Of a DNA stretch of 64,000 nucleotides, positions 43,601-53,891 are shown piece after piece. Below the pieces are notes generated by a model, which was not told where the DNA came from, ran no database searches, and saw only the letters and a program-made list of their open reading frames with translations. The DNA is taken from NCBI RefSeq assembly GCF_002078875.1, contig NC_034410.1, positions 101,172,556-101,236,555 on the forward strand, given 5' to 3'. The translations under genes and the position numbers were made by a program. The DNA is from Numida meleagris (taxonomy: Eukaryota > Chordata > Aves > Galliformes > Numididae). Each line of letters begins with the position of its first letter. Positions within the stretch are counted from its first letter, which is position 1.

Positions 43601-44106
43601 GAGACAGTCCTCACTTTTCTCTTTCTGACCTCTGAATCTTTAGATCTGTCTTTCAAGCTTCTCTGTTCAGCCAGAAAGGCTACAAATGCCTTCTTCTATT
43701 ACCTGAGACATGAAAGTAGGGAGCTTTGATGGAAAGGCTCCAATAACACTCCAGGGATGGCATGCCTGTGTCCACATAGGTTTCACAACTGCAGCACTGC
43801 AGAAGCTCAGCTGTGCCTGCCCTCTCCCTGAGCAACGCAGGGACAGTCCTTCTGTCATCCTGGTCAGCCTGTGCTGGCTACAAACGAGCCAGCAGCTCAC
43901 CAGTTATCATCATACAGCAAGGAATTACCAGTGTTTTATTTTCTTCTTAGGTTTTATGTAATATCATACAATGAAGAATCCCAGCCGACTTGAATAGCAT
44001 AAAGAAAGGAGCCAGTAAGCTGAAGAAAGAACACTTTCTACTTTTGTTTTTCTAACTTTAGTAAAACTATCTCATTCATAATTCTTTTCTGAGTATAAGA
44101 CACTAG
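40666..44106. other. Intergenic, no gene seen
   Basis: About 3.4 kb between two CR1 copies with no recognisable gene. It contains the candidate conserved element at 42385-42640. The GC-richer part at 42600-43460 gives several overlapping short frames in many frames at once, a sign of composition rather than coding. Confidence 0.6.
42385..42640. promoter_or_regulatory. Candidate enhancer or conserved non-coding element
   Basis: This unique stretch mixes AT-rich and CpG-containing words unlike its surroundings. Visible words are ATGCAAAG (42465-42471 plus one base, POU-like), GTTAATGATCAT (42486-42497, HNF1/homeodomain-like), CTTTGAA (42516-42522, TCF/LEF-like) and TGATAA (42605-42610, GATA type). 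The AT-rich run attatataatttagttaac lies near 42404-42422. This texture is typical of vertebrate developmental enhancers, but I could not test conservation. Confidence 0.3.
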
Positions 44107-44660
44107 AAAATCATAGAATTGTAGAAAATCTACACTAGAAAATCACAGAATTATTAAGTTTGGAGAAGACCTCTAAGACCATCTAGTCCAGCTGTCAAAT
44201 CATCCCCACCATGCCCACTAACCATGTCCCTCAGTGACACATCCATATGTTTCTTGAACGCCTCCAGGGAAGGTGACTCCACTACCTCCCTGGGCAGCCT
44301 GTGCCAGTGCCTCACCACTCTTTCTGAGAAGAAATTTCTCCTAATATACAACCCAAACCTCCCCTGCACAATATAAGGCTATTCCCTCTTGTCCTATCAC
44401 CATTACCTGGGAGAGGGGCTCGACTCCCACCTTGCTACAACCCCGCTTCAGGGAGCTGTAGACAGCAACAAGGTCTCCCCTGAGCCTCCTCTTTGCCAGA
44501 CTGAACAGTCTCAGTTCCCTGGTCTCAGTTCCCTCAGCTGCTCCTCATAAGACTTGTGCTCCTTTACAGCTTCATTGCCCTTCTCTGGAAGTGCTCCAGG
44601 GCCTCGATGTCTTTCTTGTAGGGAGGAGCCCAAAACTGAACACAGTACTCAGGGTGAAAG
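44107..44660 (-). mobile_element. CR1 LINE 3' fragment, antisense
   Basis: The + strand begins with inverted tail sequence (aaaatcatagaattg), repeated 33 bases later (aaaatcacagaatta), then the CR1 3' region (gacctctaagaccatctagt) and the end of ORF2. The - strand frame 44369-44154 encodes the C-terminal ORF2 end with [20 protein letters not shown] and [19 protein letters not shown]. It is 5'-truncated near 44660. The 3' sequence matches the subfamily of the + strand copy at 39761-40665 better than that of its neighbour at 44775. Confidence 0.94.
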
Positions 44661-44774
44661 ATATGATGGGGCTACATTAGTTAAAAGCACTCTGGCCTTT
44701 CTGTACCAATTCTCGTCTGCATTTCCAACCAAGCCTAATGGTAATACTGACTGAACCTAGTGCAAAGAAGGAGT
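44661..44774. other. Spacer between two head-to-head CR1 copies
   Basis: About 115 bases of apparently unique sequence separate the truncated 5' ends of the two CR1 fragments. Nothing else was seen. Confidence 0.6.
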
Positions 44775-45348
44775 TTGTCCATCTGCCTACCAGGCTCTGC
44801 AGGACCCATCTGGAGTACTGTGTCCAGGCCTGGGGCCCCCACCACAAGAAAGACATGGAGCTCTTGGAACAGGTCCAGAGCAGAGCCACTAAGATGATCA
44901 GAGGGCTGGAGCACCTCTCCTATGGAGAAAGGTTGAGGGAACTGGGCTTGTTTAGCGCAAAGAAGAGAAGGCTCCGCGGAGACCTCATTGTGGCCTTCCA
45001 ATACTTGAAGGGAGCGTATAAACAGGAGGGGGATCAATTGTTTGTGAGGGTAGATAACGATAGGAGAAGTGGGAATGGTTTTAAGCTGAGACAGGGGAGA
45101 TGTAGGTTAGATATCAGAAGGAAGTTTTTCACTCAGAGGGTGGTGAGGCACTGGAACAGGTTGCCCAAGGAGGCTGTGGACGCCCCATCCCTGGAGGCAT
45201 TCAAGGCCAGACTGGACGTGGCTCTGGGCAGCCTGGTCTAGTGGCTGGCGACCCTGCACATAGCAGGGGGGTTGAAACTAGATGACCATTATGGTCCTTT
45301 TCAACCCAGGCCATTCTATGGTTCTATGATGATTCTATGATTCTATGA
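44775..45348 (+). mobile_element. CR1 LINE 3' fragment with intact terminal ORF2 frame
   Basis: The CR1 copy is on the + strand and 5'-truncated. The frame 44738-45241 is open for 167 codons. From about residue 14 it is CR1 ORF2 C-terminus: [60 protein letters not shown] and [20 protein letters not shown]. The first residues come from flanking DNA, so the apparent ATG is not a real start. It ends at 45348 in a good tail of repeated ATTCTATG units. With no stop or frameshift, it is among the youngest copies here and is very close to the copy at 9555-10079. It lacks the catalytic core and cannot move by itself. Confidence 0.96.
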
Positions 45349-46951
45349 CCTGTTATTTCTCACTCAGGCTGCAAACCAGTTCCATGGTTGCTTTGTACTA
45401 TGCCTAGATATGCACATTGTGAATGTCCTGTCAGTGCCTGGACATCTAACTTGCTCCTGTGGCTCATCTACCTCATGTAGATCCATGGACAGACTCAGAG
45501 GAAGGCTAGCAGGGGGACGTGAAAAATAAAGGACCCACATATCCATCTGCAGGGACAGGTAGCCTTTGAAGCTTTTACGCAAGTGTCCAGATGAGAGGAG
45601 AGAGGGAATGGAGGGACACAAAAGGCTGTGTTGGGGATTGTTTGTTGCAGCTTGGACAGTCACTGCCTGAAGGAGAAGGGTTAGAGAGTTTCTACAGACA
45701 CACACAGAAATGTTTGAGACAATTACACCAAGAATATTTATTGCTACATAATTTTTGACCGCTTCTCCACCACTGTCACAGGATGCATGACAGTATTTTG
45801 AGGCCTCATCTACATTAGAAGGATAAGAGGGAGTTTGTCATCTGACAGCAGCTTCTGGATGATCTGCTGATATAGGGAACTTGTATGGCACGAGCAGACT
45901 GGGAAATGTTAGCTCCTCACTCCGTGAGAAGATCGTGTCAGTTAAAGCAAGCAATGATTCGTCTCAAGTTTAAACAAAATCAAGCTTTACTTTCAAAGCA
46001 AAATAAGGACACTGCCACGAGGAAGGCACATTAAGTAGCCCGTTTGTAAACTGACATGGCTTTTTCTGGAAGACGAGCCTATAAACCACTCACTGGTATC
46101 TCAAATGGCAAGTTATCATGCACGTTTAAGCAGTAACAATGGGCTTTTAGGACAAATAAATCAATGAGTGGAATTAATGATGGCTTTCATTGTCAAAATA
46201 AATGTTTTAAGTGAGCCACAGAGGGGGAGGCAAATTATTCTCATGAAGCTCCGAGGTTTGGGGACGGTGCCAGTGAGCTGCTGGCTGAGCGCTGGTGCTC
46301 GCAGCAGTGTTTCAAAGTGGGGCTGCGGCCTTCGCCAGGTCTGCTCCAAGGCAGCACCGCAGGCTCGGCCCGCATCAGCAGTGCAGCCCTGTCCCCTCCT
46401 CTGTCCCTTCATGCTGGAGGTGCCTCATGAGCCCTGGTGGCACACAGAGCAGGAGGAAGGCAGGGAAGCAGCCGTCCTTTTAAATGTGGGCTGAGGCATT
46501 TTACCCAAGGGTAAAATGCAAACATTTAGACACAAAACTATGGCTGCTAACTGCCAGCTCATTGTCTGCCAGTGACAGTTTTCTCTGAAAGTTACTTACC
46601 GGGGGGCGAATATTGGTTGAGCAAATGAACACAAAGTGGCCAAAGCCACTGGAATTGTGAATTGTGCTGCTGTTAGTTTAAACAGCTTGGAGAGAATTGC
46701 CTTTATTCGGGGAAATGAGGAGGAATATTCACAGAGGGAAAAACTTGCAGGCAGTGATCAGTGCAGTGAGATGAATGGACATATCTGCCTTGACAGAGAT
46801 GTGCTGGCCATGCTTGTTGCTCAGGCTCTTCCCTCTTCTGAGTGTGATTTAACCCAAGGCCTCTCCATCCCTCTGTCTTCATCCTTCTGCAGTGCTAAGC
46901 CTATGCTCATGCCGCTGGGCTGGAAGTAGGAGAGACAGCTGGGGCATGTGC
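45349..46951. other. Intergenic, no gene seen
   Basis: About 1.6 kb between CR1 copies. It holds the candidate conserved element at 45940-46225, followed by a GC-rich stretch (46250-46480) with overlapping chance frames on both strands. Confidence 0.6.
45940..46225. promoter_or_regulatory. Candidate enhancer or conserved non-coding element
   Basis: A unique, AT-leaning stretch with spaced regulatory words: TTTGTAAAC (46043-46051, FOX type), TTATC (46113-46117, GATA type on the opposite strand), GGAATTAATGATGG (46170-46183, homeodomain type) and CATTGTC (46188-46194, SOX type). The last two are only a few bases apart. Function is inferred from word density alone. Confidence 0.28.
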
Positions 46952-47115
46952 CCCATCATTGGAGACTATGACCCATCTTTGGAGGCATTCAAGCTCAGGC
47001 TGGACCAAGCGCTGAGAACCTGATCTATCTGTAGGTATCCCTGCTCATTGCGCAGGAGTTGGACTGGATGACCTTTAAGGTCCCCTTCCAACTCAAATGA
47101 TTCTGTGATTCTAAC
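46952..47115 (+). mobile_element. CR1 LINE, short 3' end
   Basis: About 160 bp of CR1 3' sequence on the + strand, with ggaggcattcaagctcaggctgg, ggagttggactggatgacc and tccccttccaactcaaatga (shown in parts), ending in gattctgtgattcta. The 5' limit is approximate; a small internal duplication (cccatcattgga and cccatctttgga) lies near 46950-46985. Only the last codons of ORF2 and the 3' UTR remain. Confidence 0.9.
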
Positions 47116-49373
47116 AACTCCAGGAGGCTCCAAGCTGTCATGATCAAACCACCCCTGGCCAGGGGATTCCCTCAGCCTCAGCTCAAAAATTCCCAGATCA
47201 GCATGCTTGTCTGAGCTGTGTCTCACTGGTAGGAGGAGTTTACTGTGCTCTGATGGGGTCAGAAGGACCTAGCGATCTGCACCCACATGCTAACACCTGA
47301 ATAAATGCCCTCAAGGTGGGGATCAAAGGGTCTCTGCTCCAGGTGCACACTGAAACTCCCTATGATGGAGGTGCTGGGGACTGTGGAAAAGAAGCACTGC
47401 CCATGCTATGGTTTGTCCATCGCCATGCAGGGAGAGTGGTCACACAGGTAAGAAGAGTTTCCATGGCCTGACTCACAGAGCTTTTAGAGCTAGAGGCTTT
47501 GTATGAGACCTTTTCCAGCCTCTGGTACCATGCTCACTGCCCATGTGAAGCAGCACCCTTAGGCAGGGTTCCCTTGGGCTCTGTCTCCAGAGGGATGGTT
47601 CAGGAGGGATAGCAATGCCTGGGTGAAATGAACTATTTTGCTTACAAAGAGGAAGGAGGAGAGGGGTGAAATCCCTCAGCATTCAAGGGAGTGGGGAAAC
47701 CATGATCCAGATGGAAGAAGTGCACATTGCCTGATCAAATGACAGCAAGATGCACATTTAGGAGAGATGAAACACCTGATAAATTAACATTTGCATTAAG
47801 TGGGATGTAGGCTGATTCCGGTGGCTGGGTATTTTGCCTGTGAGGCACTGAAGCTGCAGATAGAGATGAGAAGAAAGAATTATTTGATTGTTTTCTGACC
47901 TGAGCCTGCTTAGAAGAGGAGAAACTCTCCTGCCTTGTGGCTCACAGGGGCAGCAGGGCTGGTGCTCTCCCTCCAAGTTTCATGGGGAGCAGGATATATG
48001 ACTGCAGGAGACAGAAATGTGTAGCTGATGGTGTCACTGCCATTTTCCCAACCTGGTGTGAACTCAGTAAAGCAAATTCTGGATAAAGGGAAAGTCTGCT
48101 GTGCTGCCTGCCTGGAGGGCGCAGCTTTATGTGTTACTGAGAGAGAAATGCAACATCCTGCAGCTTATAAGCATTGGCAGTAAAAAGAGCCAAGAAGGCC
48201 CAGGTGGAAGCAAGAACAGATTTATCTCATGCTTGGTGAGATCTAGTCACTGAGACAGTCAAGCTGTGGTTTGAGTTAAGGAAGAGATAGGGGGCTCATC
48301 CTACTGAGTATAATACGGCCACTCTGTAACACCCCCTGACAAATATCAGCCCTGAAAGGAAAGGATTGCCAGTCTGCCCTTTGGCTTGCTCCAAGTTGGT
48401 GCTGGGATATATCCCATGTACTTGGTGCTGGGATGAAGCAGTGGAGCCTGCCGGAGTGGGGCAGTGGTTCCCCTGCTCTGCTGGTAGGACTCACAAGGAA
48501 AGTGTTGGTACAGGGCTGCTGGGTCCCATGCATGCTGCTGGGATGTCACTGTCACACAAAGCACTGAGAAAGCTGCTCCTTTCAGTTTGCTCTGCCTTTT
48601 CCAGTCTAACAGGTAACGTTTCCATGTCAGCAGCAATTTCCATACTAGTACAATATACAAGACAAGGCCAGGAGTGGCTTAGAGACATCGTGCTGACATC
48701 AAGCTGGATGACACAAAGCGAGCTTAAAGCTGTTTTCATTGCAAGACCTTCATTTGCACCTCGGCCAGTATGCACCAGGCTCGCAGTTAGCAGTCGGGCT
48801 TAATCCTTTTACTCCTTGTGTGAAGGAATGCGTACTCTCCGGCAGCGCTCCTCACCTCAGACTCATCCTCCTCTCCTCCAGAGGTAAAAAGTTCATGGGA
48901 CACTTGTGCATGGAGAAGCATCCTCGGGCACTGGGATGAGAGCCCTATCTCCCCAGGCTGAGCATATACGGGCTTTACGTAGCTCCAGCCCTGGACAAAG
49001 AGAGCCCACAAGGCTGCTGGGATTTGCATTTATCAGTGGCCGGGACAGGAAACGTCCCACACCACAATAACCTGAACTCCACCTTATGTCAGCAAGCCCT
49101 ACAAACAGAAGGACCCGGCCGCAGGCTTTTGCACAGCCTGGTACTGTACACCGTAGCCCGCTCACATGGTGAGCTGACGGAAAAATAACACGGCAGTCCT
49201 GTGCTGATGGCCAGCAGATAACCGCTCGCCCCTCTCAGGCGGGTATTGTTTCCTTCCCACCGGCCTTCTTTCTGCTACCACCGAGCACACGATAAAGCTT
49301 TGGCTTTTTATGTTTTTTTTTGTTTGAGTTTGTGCTGATTTCAATGCAGTCATTCAAAACTAACATGCTCGGT

Positions 49374-49386
49374 GAATTGTTAATTC
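49374..49386. promoter_or_regulatory. GAATTGTTAATTC imperfect palindrome
   Basis: An imperfect palindrome that includes the HNF1 half-site GTTAATTC. The 49300-49450 neighbourhood is AT-rich and unique. A weak candidate binding site only. Confidence 0.18.
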
Positions 49387-50474
49387 AAGTTCCCTGGAAC
49401 ACGGCAGCTAGGGAAAATGTAAAGATTATTCTTAACCAGTTAGTGGCGGGTGGGAGTTCCCGCTGCTGCTGGCATCAGGGTGAGAGTCACTCCAGCTCTC
49501 TCACGCTGAAACTCCGGTTTCAGAGCCAGGGCTGGAAAAGAAGGAAAGGAGTATGAACAGATGTAAGGAGTGGTATTTCAGGTTCTAAGGCCAGTTTTGC
49601 ATGCCAATGCTGCATCCGCATGTGGCTTGAGATAGAAAAGACCTGGGAAAATTTCAGACCCAAAACCTTCTGTTAGCTGTTCCCTAAAGTACCAATGATG
49701 ATTTTAGACGATTTGCCTAATTCTTGGTGTGTTACAGCAGCAACCTGGGCCACCTTCTTACCACCCTAACTGCAGAACCCAAATGATAACAGCTCATCTG
49801 GGAACCCTTTGGGAGGCAGGGAGAGAGGTAAAACACATGGGACACCAGATTTTGGAGTTTGGGTTTGTAATGGGGTGGTCTAACAGCACAGCCTTTGGGA
49901 GAAAGCATAGCACAGGTACGCTGGCCACTGGTGGTCCATCTCTTTCAGGGCAGGATTACATGTCTTTGCCTTTACTCAGTGCGTCCTACACTATTTTCAG
50001 CCTCAACACTCTTTCAGCAAGATTAAAAGGATAACAAGAGCTTTGCAGCACAAGCTATCAAATGCTTCTTCCCATCTGTCAAGTGCCACAAAGGCTGCTG
50101 CAAAGAGTCATTTTTCCAGCCCAGGTAGCTCTTTACAGCTGCTCTATGTTTTGCACCGGGTTATCTGCAGAAGCTTCTTGCATTTCCACTGCTCACGAAT
50201 TGTGTTTCTGCTCTGTTCCCCCTTGTTGCATTCACTGCACTCACCATAACTTGCCGCACACTGTATCTCTGCCTCCTGAGAAGAGGTTAATTTTGGTTGA
50301 CTGAAATATGCTGTGAGGACATGGGAGAATCTCCTGTCCTTGTAGTTATGTGCTTCTGCTCTTTTCCGAAGCCAAACAATAAAATATAGCTGGGAAAGAC
50401 ACAACAAAGTTGCCACTCTGTCAACATGGGCAGCAATGTTACTTGTCAACATCAGTGTGCCCAAAGGTTTGGTT

Positions 50475-50496
50475 TGCTGCTGCTGCTGCTGCTGCT
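50475..50496. repeat. (CTG)n trinucleotide repeat
   Basis: About seven perfect CTG/GCT units. On the - strand they are CAG units, translated as a Q run in a chance frame. Likely length-variable. Confidence 0.85.
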
Positions 50497-53435
50497 TGGA
50501 TTGTGGAACAACCAGGATGGCTTTGCGAGCCTGGGAACGTGCAAAGCTCCAATGAGAAGCAGGCCCTGGCCTGAGGAGCCGCAGCACTGTTAGACAGGCA
50601 GACAGGGAGAAGTCACGGAGACAGGGGTGCTGGGACGAGCAGTAATTAATCCCAGGCTTCTGCTGAGGGAGGGCTCTCCAGGGCCCTGAGTTGCCCACTG
50701 AAGCAGGCACCAACTCTAAGTAGATTTTACAGTCCCTTTTACTTGATCAGTGAATGTTTAAGGCAATATTTTGACATGCCTGCACTGACTTTATTCTGTG
50801 TATCTCTGGCAAGCCATTTTGTTGCAGCACCAGCTCACTGAGCAAGCAGTCTCAAGCTAATCTGATGCCTCCCAGCTTTAGAGACCTTCCTGGAGATGCT
50901 GTTGTCCACCTGAATGACAGCTTTACCCTGGTGTGATTTGAGACTCTGGCTGGCAGATGCGGCTTGTGGAAGGTGCTGAGAGTCTGTTGCCTCAAAGTCT
51001 AATAAAATTAAGTGCTGGGACAATGACTGAGGTCGGAGCAACATCTGCTTCCTCTGAAAAATCACAAGCATGGGACATACCAAGCTGGGAGGGACAGAAA
51101 AAATAAACAAATTCAAAAATGTTCTAAAAATGCCCTTCAGCATCTACAGAGCATTCACGATACATCCCAGCACCACCTCACATCCTTGTCATGATGTGGG
51201 AATGCTATGGGACTGATGGGGAAGAAGCAGGGTGGTGTGGAACAGTAATGGACCTCTGGCCAAGGAGCCCAACCCGATGCCTATAGACTCTTCCTGCACC
51301 TGAAAACTCCCTTCCGCCACAGCAGAGAAATGTTTGGAAAGATTTTCAGAGTGACCTTCCTCCTCCTCCTCATTAAATTCAGCTCAATCTTGTAAAGCTC
51401 CATCAGGAACAGCAATTAGAGAGCTGAGTGTTTCGGTTCGCAGTTATCTGCAAGGTCAGCAGGAAGTACAGTTTGTGTTGGTGAAGGTTCCTCGGTTCTC
51501 CTGCAGTTTAAACACAGAGGCATTATGTTAAAAATAAAAAGAAAAACAAAACGTGTCGGCCTGTCCTGACTGCCACAAACTTAAACCCCTTTCTAAACCC
51601 CAGAATTTGCGCCTTTCCTTTGCAATATTGGTAAAACATAACCAGCTATGTTTAATGGAGGTTTGCTTTGATGAAAGTCAGGAAAGTCACTGAAAGATCT
51701 GCCATAGTGCAGAGCTCCCAAAATACACCTCAGAATCCTCCACCCAAATGGGGATCTCCAAGATGATGGCATGTTGCTTGACTGTGGATGAGTCCAGAGG
51801 ATTTTCACTGCCTATCACCCTGGGGACCTGCAGCATTGCAGTCCACTGCCACCACCTTGACTCATAAGAGTACCCCATGTCCTATCCCACCCCTCTGTCT
51901 CTTTTGCCTGCCTTTGTTCATGTAATTTTCATTGTTCCTGGAATACTCTCTCTCTTTCTTTTCTTTAATGGGCTCTGGCTGAAATGTGTCTTATGGTATT
52001 TTTAGCTGAAAGCTTGGCAGCTTGGCAGCCCCTGGGCGTTTTGCCACCTCCAGCAAAAAATGTGCACCGTCCCGATAAGGATTTCAATGCCGTGCTTGGG
52101 GGGCCTGTGTGCAGGCAGAGTGGTCAGCTGCCTGCCCGCTCCAGGGGCCTGGGGCTGCCCCTGGCAAACTCAGTTGCACCCAGCCCTGGCTTCTTGCACC
52201 TTGGGTCTGAAAGTGTAGCAGGAGGCTGTCAAGTGGGAGCTGTGTGAGCAAGGTGAAAGTCAGCTGTCATACGGCTAAAGTTGTTGTTTTTTTTTTTTTT
52301 ACTGGGGCAGTGTAAACACAGCAGCTCACCCCCAAAATCTGCCTTGACACAGGCAGTGACATCTCGCAATGGGCGGAGTACAGCACACGCGAGACAGGAC
52401 ATTTTGGAGATCATAAAATCTTATGCTTATCTGGCCTCCTGATCAGCACAGTCACCTTCATAGTCAAGAAAAGGAGAGAATCTCCCTCAGGACATATTTT
52501 CTGGGGTAACACAGATGCTCTAAATGGTCTTCAAATAGGCCTATCTTCCCTATCGGCTCTCTGGGATAGGGAGCCGCCGGGCTGGCAGCTGTGCTGGCCT
52601 CTCTCAATCCACAACACCCTGACCAGGCCTGCAAGGACGGGCCATGCAAGCGTCATCTCTGCCCCTGGACAAACGGCTCCTTCACTTCTCTGTTCAAAGT
52701 GGAATAATTCAAGGGTAGCAGAGCCTGAGGGCTGGTGGCTGTTTGGTGCAGGGTCTGTGTGTGCATATGTCAGTGGTTTTTATGTCTGGAGGCACAGAAA
52801 TGTAGAAGGGGGTAAGAAGAGCTCTCCAAAAGCCATCTCCTTGCCCAAGAAGTGACTAACTATGCGTGTATCATGTATGAAAGATGTTCGTACATCACTC
52901 TTACCATCTCTTACCATCTGAAAAGTTTTCTGTCCTGTCCATCAGGGGAATATACTTGTTCCGCTCTTCATCTAAGACCTGCTTTATGTAGCTGAAGATG
53001 GTTACTATGTCCCCACTGGTCTTCAGTGTTTTGATCCAAGCTGTTCTTCCAGCCCCCCACCCCTCCTCCTTACAGATCACATTCCGCAGACCTCTGTTCA
53101 TTACCCTGGGCTCTCTCTAAGAGGTACAGGTCTTTCCTGAAATGCATTGCCCCAAACTGGACATCAACGCAGCAGCTATACCAGGACTGCACTGAACAAA
53201 AGGACAATTTCTTATGTTGTATGGGCAAGGATGCTCTTTGTTCCTTCCAACATGAGGTTTGCTTTTTTGTTTTCATTATCAGTGCAATTTACAATCTCAG
53301 AATTGTTGCTTAACCAGCCTTTTCTGCCTGCTATGTTCAGCTGATTATTCTTGCCTAATTATAAATCCTTGCACTGTTGCCCACTGAGTTTCATCAAAGC
53401 ACTTCTCTAATCTCTAATTTGTCAAAGATAAAAGC

Positions 53436-53481
53436 CTCCTTCCCTTCCCTTCCCTTCCCTTCCCTTCCCTTCCCTTCCCTT
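53436..53481. repeat. (CCCTT)n pentanucleotide repeat, left border of gap
   Basis: A pure pyrimidine tract on the + strand, about eight perfect CCCTT units running directly into the assembly gap. On the - strand it is AAGGG. The pattern resumes on the other side of the gap, so the gap probably contains more of the same repeat. Confidence 0.95.
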
Positions 53482-53866
53482 NNNNNNNNNNNNNNNNNNN
53501 NNNNNNNNNNNNNNNNNNNNNNNNNNNNNNNNNNNNNNNNNNNNNNNNNNNNNNNNNNNNNNNNNNNNNNNNNNNNNNNNNNNNNNNNNNNNNNNNNNNN
53601 NNNNNNNNNNNNNNNNNNNNNNNNNNNNNNNNNNNNNNNNNNNNNNNNNNNNNNNNNNNNNNNNNNNNNNNNNNNNNNNNNNNNNNNNNNNNNNNNNNNN
53701 NNNNNNNNNNNNNNNNNNNNNNNNNNNNNNNNNNNNNNNNNNNNNNNNNNNNNNNNNNNNNNNNNNNNNNNNNNNNNNNNNNNNNNNNNNNNNNNNNNNN
53801 NNNNNNNNNNNNNNNNNNNNNNNNNNNNNNNNNNNNNNNNNNNNNNNNNNNNNNNNNNNNNNNNNN
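53482..53866. other. Assembly gap (385 N)
   Basis: A run of 385 N flanked on both sides by CCCTT units. The N length may be an estimate. Frames drawn through it are artefacts. Confidence 0.99.
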
Positions 53867-53891
53867 CCCTTCCCTTCCTTTCCCTTTTTCC
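53867..53891. repeat. (CCCTT)n repeat, right border of gap
   Basis: Two CCCTT units and degenerating pyrimidine sequence (cctttccctttttcc) before unique DNA resumes. Confidence 0.9.

Larger units (their letters stand above)
47116..53435. other. Intergenic, no gene seen
   Basis: About 6.3 kb without a supported gene. The - strand frame 50144-50713 (189 codons) has no domain and includes a glutamine run produced by the CTG repeat at 50475-50496. Other content is a palindrome-like homeodomain word at 49374-49386 and a T run at about 52285-52300. Confidence 0.6.

Noticed and set aside
50144..50713. 189-codon open frame on the - strand with a glutamine run
   Set aside because: The Q run comes from the CTG microsatellite at 50475-50496; the rest shows no similarity I recognise.
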